Source: Patiria miniata
Lineage: Eukaryota; Echinodermata; Asteroidea; Valvatida; Asterinidae
Length of the DNA stretch: 64,000 bases
Reading direction: 5' to 3'
NCBI RefSeq assembly: GCF_015706575.1
Contig: NW_024037076.1
Span: 1,860,001 to 1,924,000, forward strand
Shown here: in pieces, positions 62,406 to 64,000 of the stretch
Layout of the letters: the number at the start of each line of letters is the position of its first letter
Position numbering within the stretch: the stretch's first letter is position 1
Notes under the pieces: model-generated
Told to the model about the DNA's origin: nothing
The model's database searches: none
The model's input: only the letters and a program-made list of their open reading frames with translations
Position numbers and translations under genes: made by a program

Positions 62406-62681
62406 GGGCGCTCTTTCATTCTATGATCATACCAGGATGCTAACACATGGGCCAAACATTATGTTTCATCGGTCTGAGTTCACTAGCACTACATCCTCAC
62501 TCACTCTAACCGCATTTAAAAAAGACCCAAGTTTTAATTATATCCTGGATTTTTTTTTGAAGAATTGAAATATATCGGGGTCATCCTACCGCCGTGGCCA
62601 ATGAACTTTTGTTTAGGGCGCATGTGTTGTGCGCACGAGAGAGTTAGACCTCAATCACATAGCAAGACATCTTAGCAGGAT
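62400..62681 (-). promoter_or_regulatory. Distal alpha promoter region in unit 7
   Basis: It contains the GAGAGGGCGC block near 62402 and the GGCCAATGAA motif near 62597. The site matching the gene 1 TATA-like motif reads GGTATGATC. Confidence 0.3.
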
Positions 62682-64000
62682 GATGTCATTTAGTTTATTG
62701 AACAGATTATTGCAAATGTTCGAGGAAGTTGGTTACTTTTAGGTTGATGAAATGCTTTTTAATACAACAAGTTTTTTTAAAACATTTTAAACCTGTTGAT
62801 ACAAAATCATTACTGCAACTAAAGTCCTTTATCCCAAGAAAAACATGCATCATTTCAAAGTTATTGTTTATTTACATTAAATTAATCGGCGATTCATAGA
62901 GCACGAACAGTATATTAGAATCCTATTTATCCTATTTATATATGGATCTTCTAAGAAGAACTTATTCCTATTGCAATAATGTGCTAAGCGTTAACAGTTT
63001 GGGAGCAGACCCAAGCGATATATAATGAATAATATTTTAGCGATTATCTTCTCTAAAAATCTACATGCTACGAAGCTCCACGAAGTGTGCTTGTCTACAA
63101 AGCAATGTGTCTTCCTTCTTTATACTATTATGCCCTCACCTTTTGGAATATATACACACGGGATAATAATTGCAATATTTACTATGATCTTTCAGTGACT
63201 TATAAAGCAGTAATCTTGGTTATTGTATACAATTATAGCTAGTACAAAATGCAAATCTTTGTCTTCATCACATGTAATATTTGTTTCGAATTTCCATTTT
63301 ACTTATTTCCAACGTGGGGGATCTATTGAAAGGTTGTGTATGTGATAACACATTGGTGCACAGTATGACCAAAGCCGAGTTATATCGAAAAGGTGTAAGG
63401 ATATCTTTCATTGCTGGAGTAAACGGCCTTGTATTGGCTGTGACGTGTGGACTCGCTTACTGTGGATGGTCGTGTACATGTACATTGTTATTTCTTTGTC
63501 ACACTTAATACATATATACACTCAGTACTACAGTTCTGTTTATACCTAAAATATATCCAGCTGGTCTTTAAGAAATATGCTGGTCTTTAAAACTACACTT
63601 CGAATGTTTTACGTATGAACATGCCAATTTTGCCTGACATTATCATAATTCAAAAAGCGAAAATGAGAATCTGACATGAATGTTGTAGTGCACAACATAC
63701 TTCTTCAATTTCATTCTTGAAAAAAGTCACACCATAGTTATTATTTTCGCTCTGTTTTCCACTCAACTGATTTTTTCCCTTTCAATTGACACTTGGGATA
63801 ATAATTTCTCTTGATTTACAACCTCGTTTTTATACCATTCAGGTGTTATAAATTTGTACAGAAACATTCAAATCCAGTCTATTTTTGCCACTTCTAAAGG
63901 TTTACAATAATCTTGTCTCAACTGCTCGTCTCCTGTGTTTTATCTAAGATTTCAATGGTATTCTATTTGTTGAGTATAAGTTCATGAAAAGCCTTATGTT
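62682..64000 (-). repeat. Start of tandem unit 8 (3' flank only)
   Basis: This is homologous to 1-1300 and 28426-29740, the 3' flanks of class A genes. The window ends before the coding exon. A further minus-strand TPR-TIR gene is expected about 0.7 kb beyond the end. Confidence 0.7.

Larger units (their letters stand above)
49186..62681 (-). repeat. Tandem unit 7 (two stacked 5' regions)
   Basis: A class B 3' flank and gene 7 are followed by a beta intron and leader, the same 23-bp-TIR element as in unit 5, the distal half of an alpha intron interrupted by a 3.0-kb element, and an alpha leader. The stretch 56030-58300 is nearly identical to 34870-37060 in unit 5. Confidence 0.75.

Overview
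The window is animal genomic DNA: AT-rich, with an intron in each 5' leader, and crowded with non-autonomous DNA transposons and fold-back (palindromic) elements. It shows no bacterial operon structure. The proteins and transposon style suggest a marine invertebrate. A lancelet (Branchiostoma-like) is my best guess, but I cannot exclude a hemichordate, echinoderm, mollusc or cnidarian.

The window is one head-to-tail tandem array. Seven full gene units plus the start of an eighth lie in the same orientation, with every gene on the minus strand. Unit starts are near 1, 6888, 15991, 22299, 28426, 38410, 49186 and 62682. From low to high coordinate a unit has a 3' flank of 1.3-2.1 kb, one long coding exon of about 2.6 kb, an intron in the 5' UTR, one or two leader exons with a conserved GTAAGT donor, and a short conserved upstream block containing CCAAT. 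The coding exon gives a protein of 838-881 residues with about ten TPR-like helical repeats, an indel-tolerant Ser/Gln-rich linker and a C-terminal TIR domain. The N-terminal layout resembles TTC22-type TPR proteins. Five genes are intact (ending at 2104, 9004, 23734, 40427 and 50516). Two (17353-19934 and 30518-33162) are each broken by one missing base.

The TIR domains form two classes. Class A (genes 1, 2, 5) ends in QQVKL. Class B (genes 3, 4, 6, 7) ends in QQIKPE(T/A/N). Class A genes carry an insertion of about 0.5 kb, flanked by TTTAA, inside the last codons. It supplied a new stop and left the old KPET tail about 0.5 kb downstream. The TPR halves do not follow the TIR classes, so the genes look mosaic through gene conversion or unequal exchange. 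Neither class has a visible glutamate at the position expected for TIR NAD-hydrolases, so a scaffold or signalling role seems likelier than an enzymatic one.

The 5' regions come in three types, alpha, beta and gamma. Units 5, 6 and 7 each carry two in series (beta+alpha, beta+gamma, beta+alpha). The distal one begins part-way through an intron, as if the gene body between had been deleted. Array turnover therefore seems to have stacked promoters upstream of surviving genes. Transposons mark several of these places: a 23-bp-TIR element sits exactly on the beta/alpha junction in units 5 and 7, a 1.3-kb TA-target element and a hAT-like element lie in unit 6, and a 3.0-kb element with captured sequence lies in unit 7.
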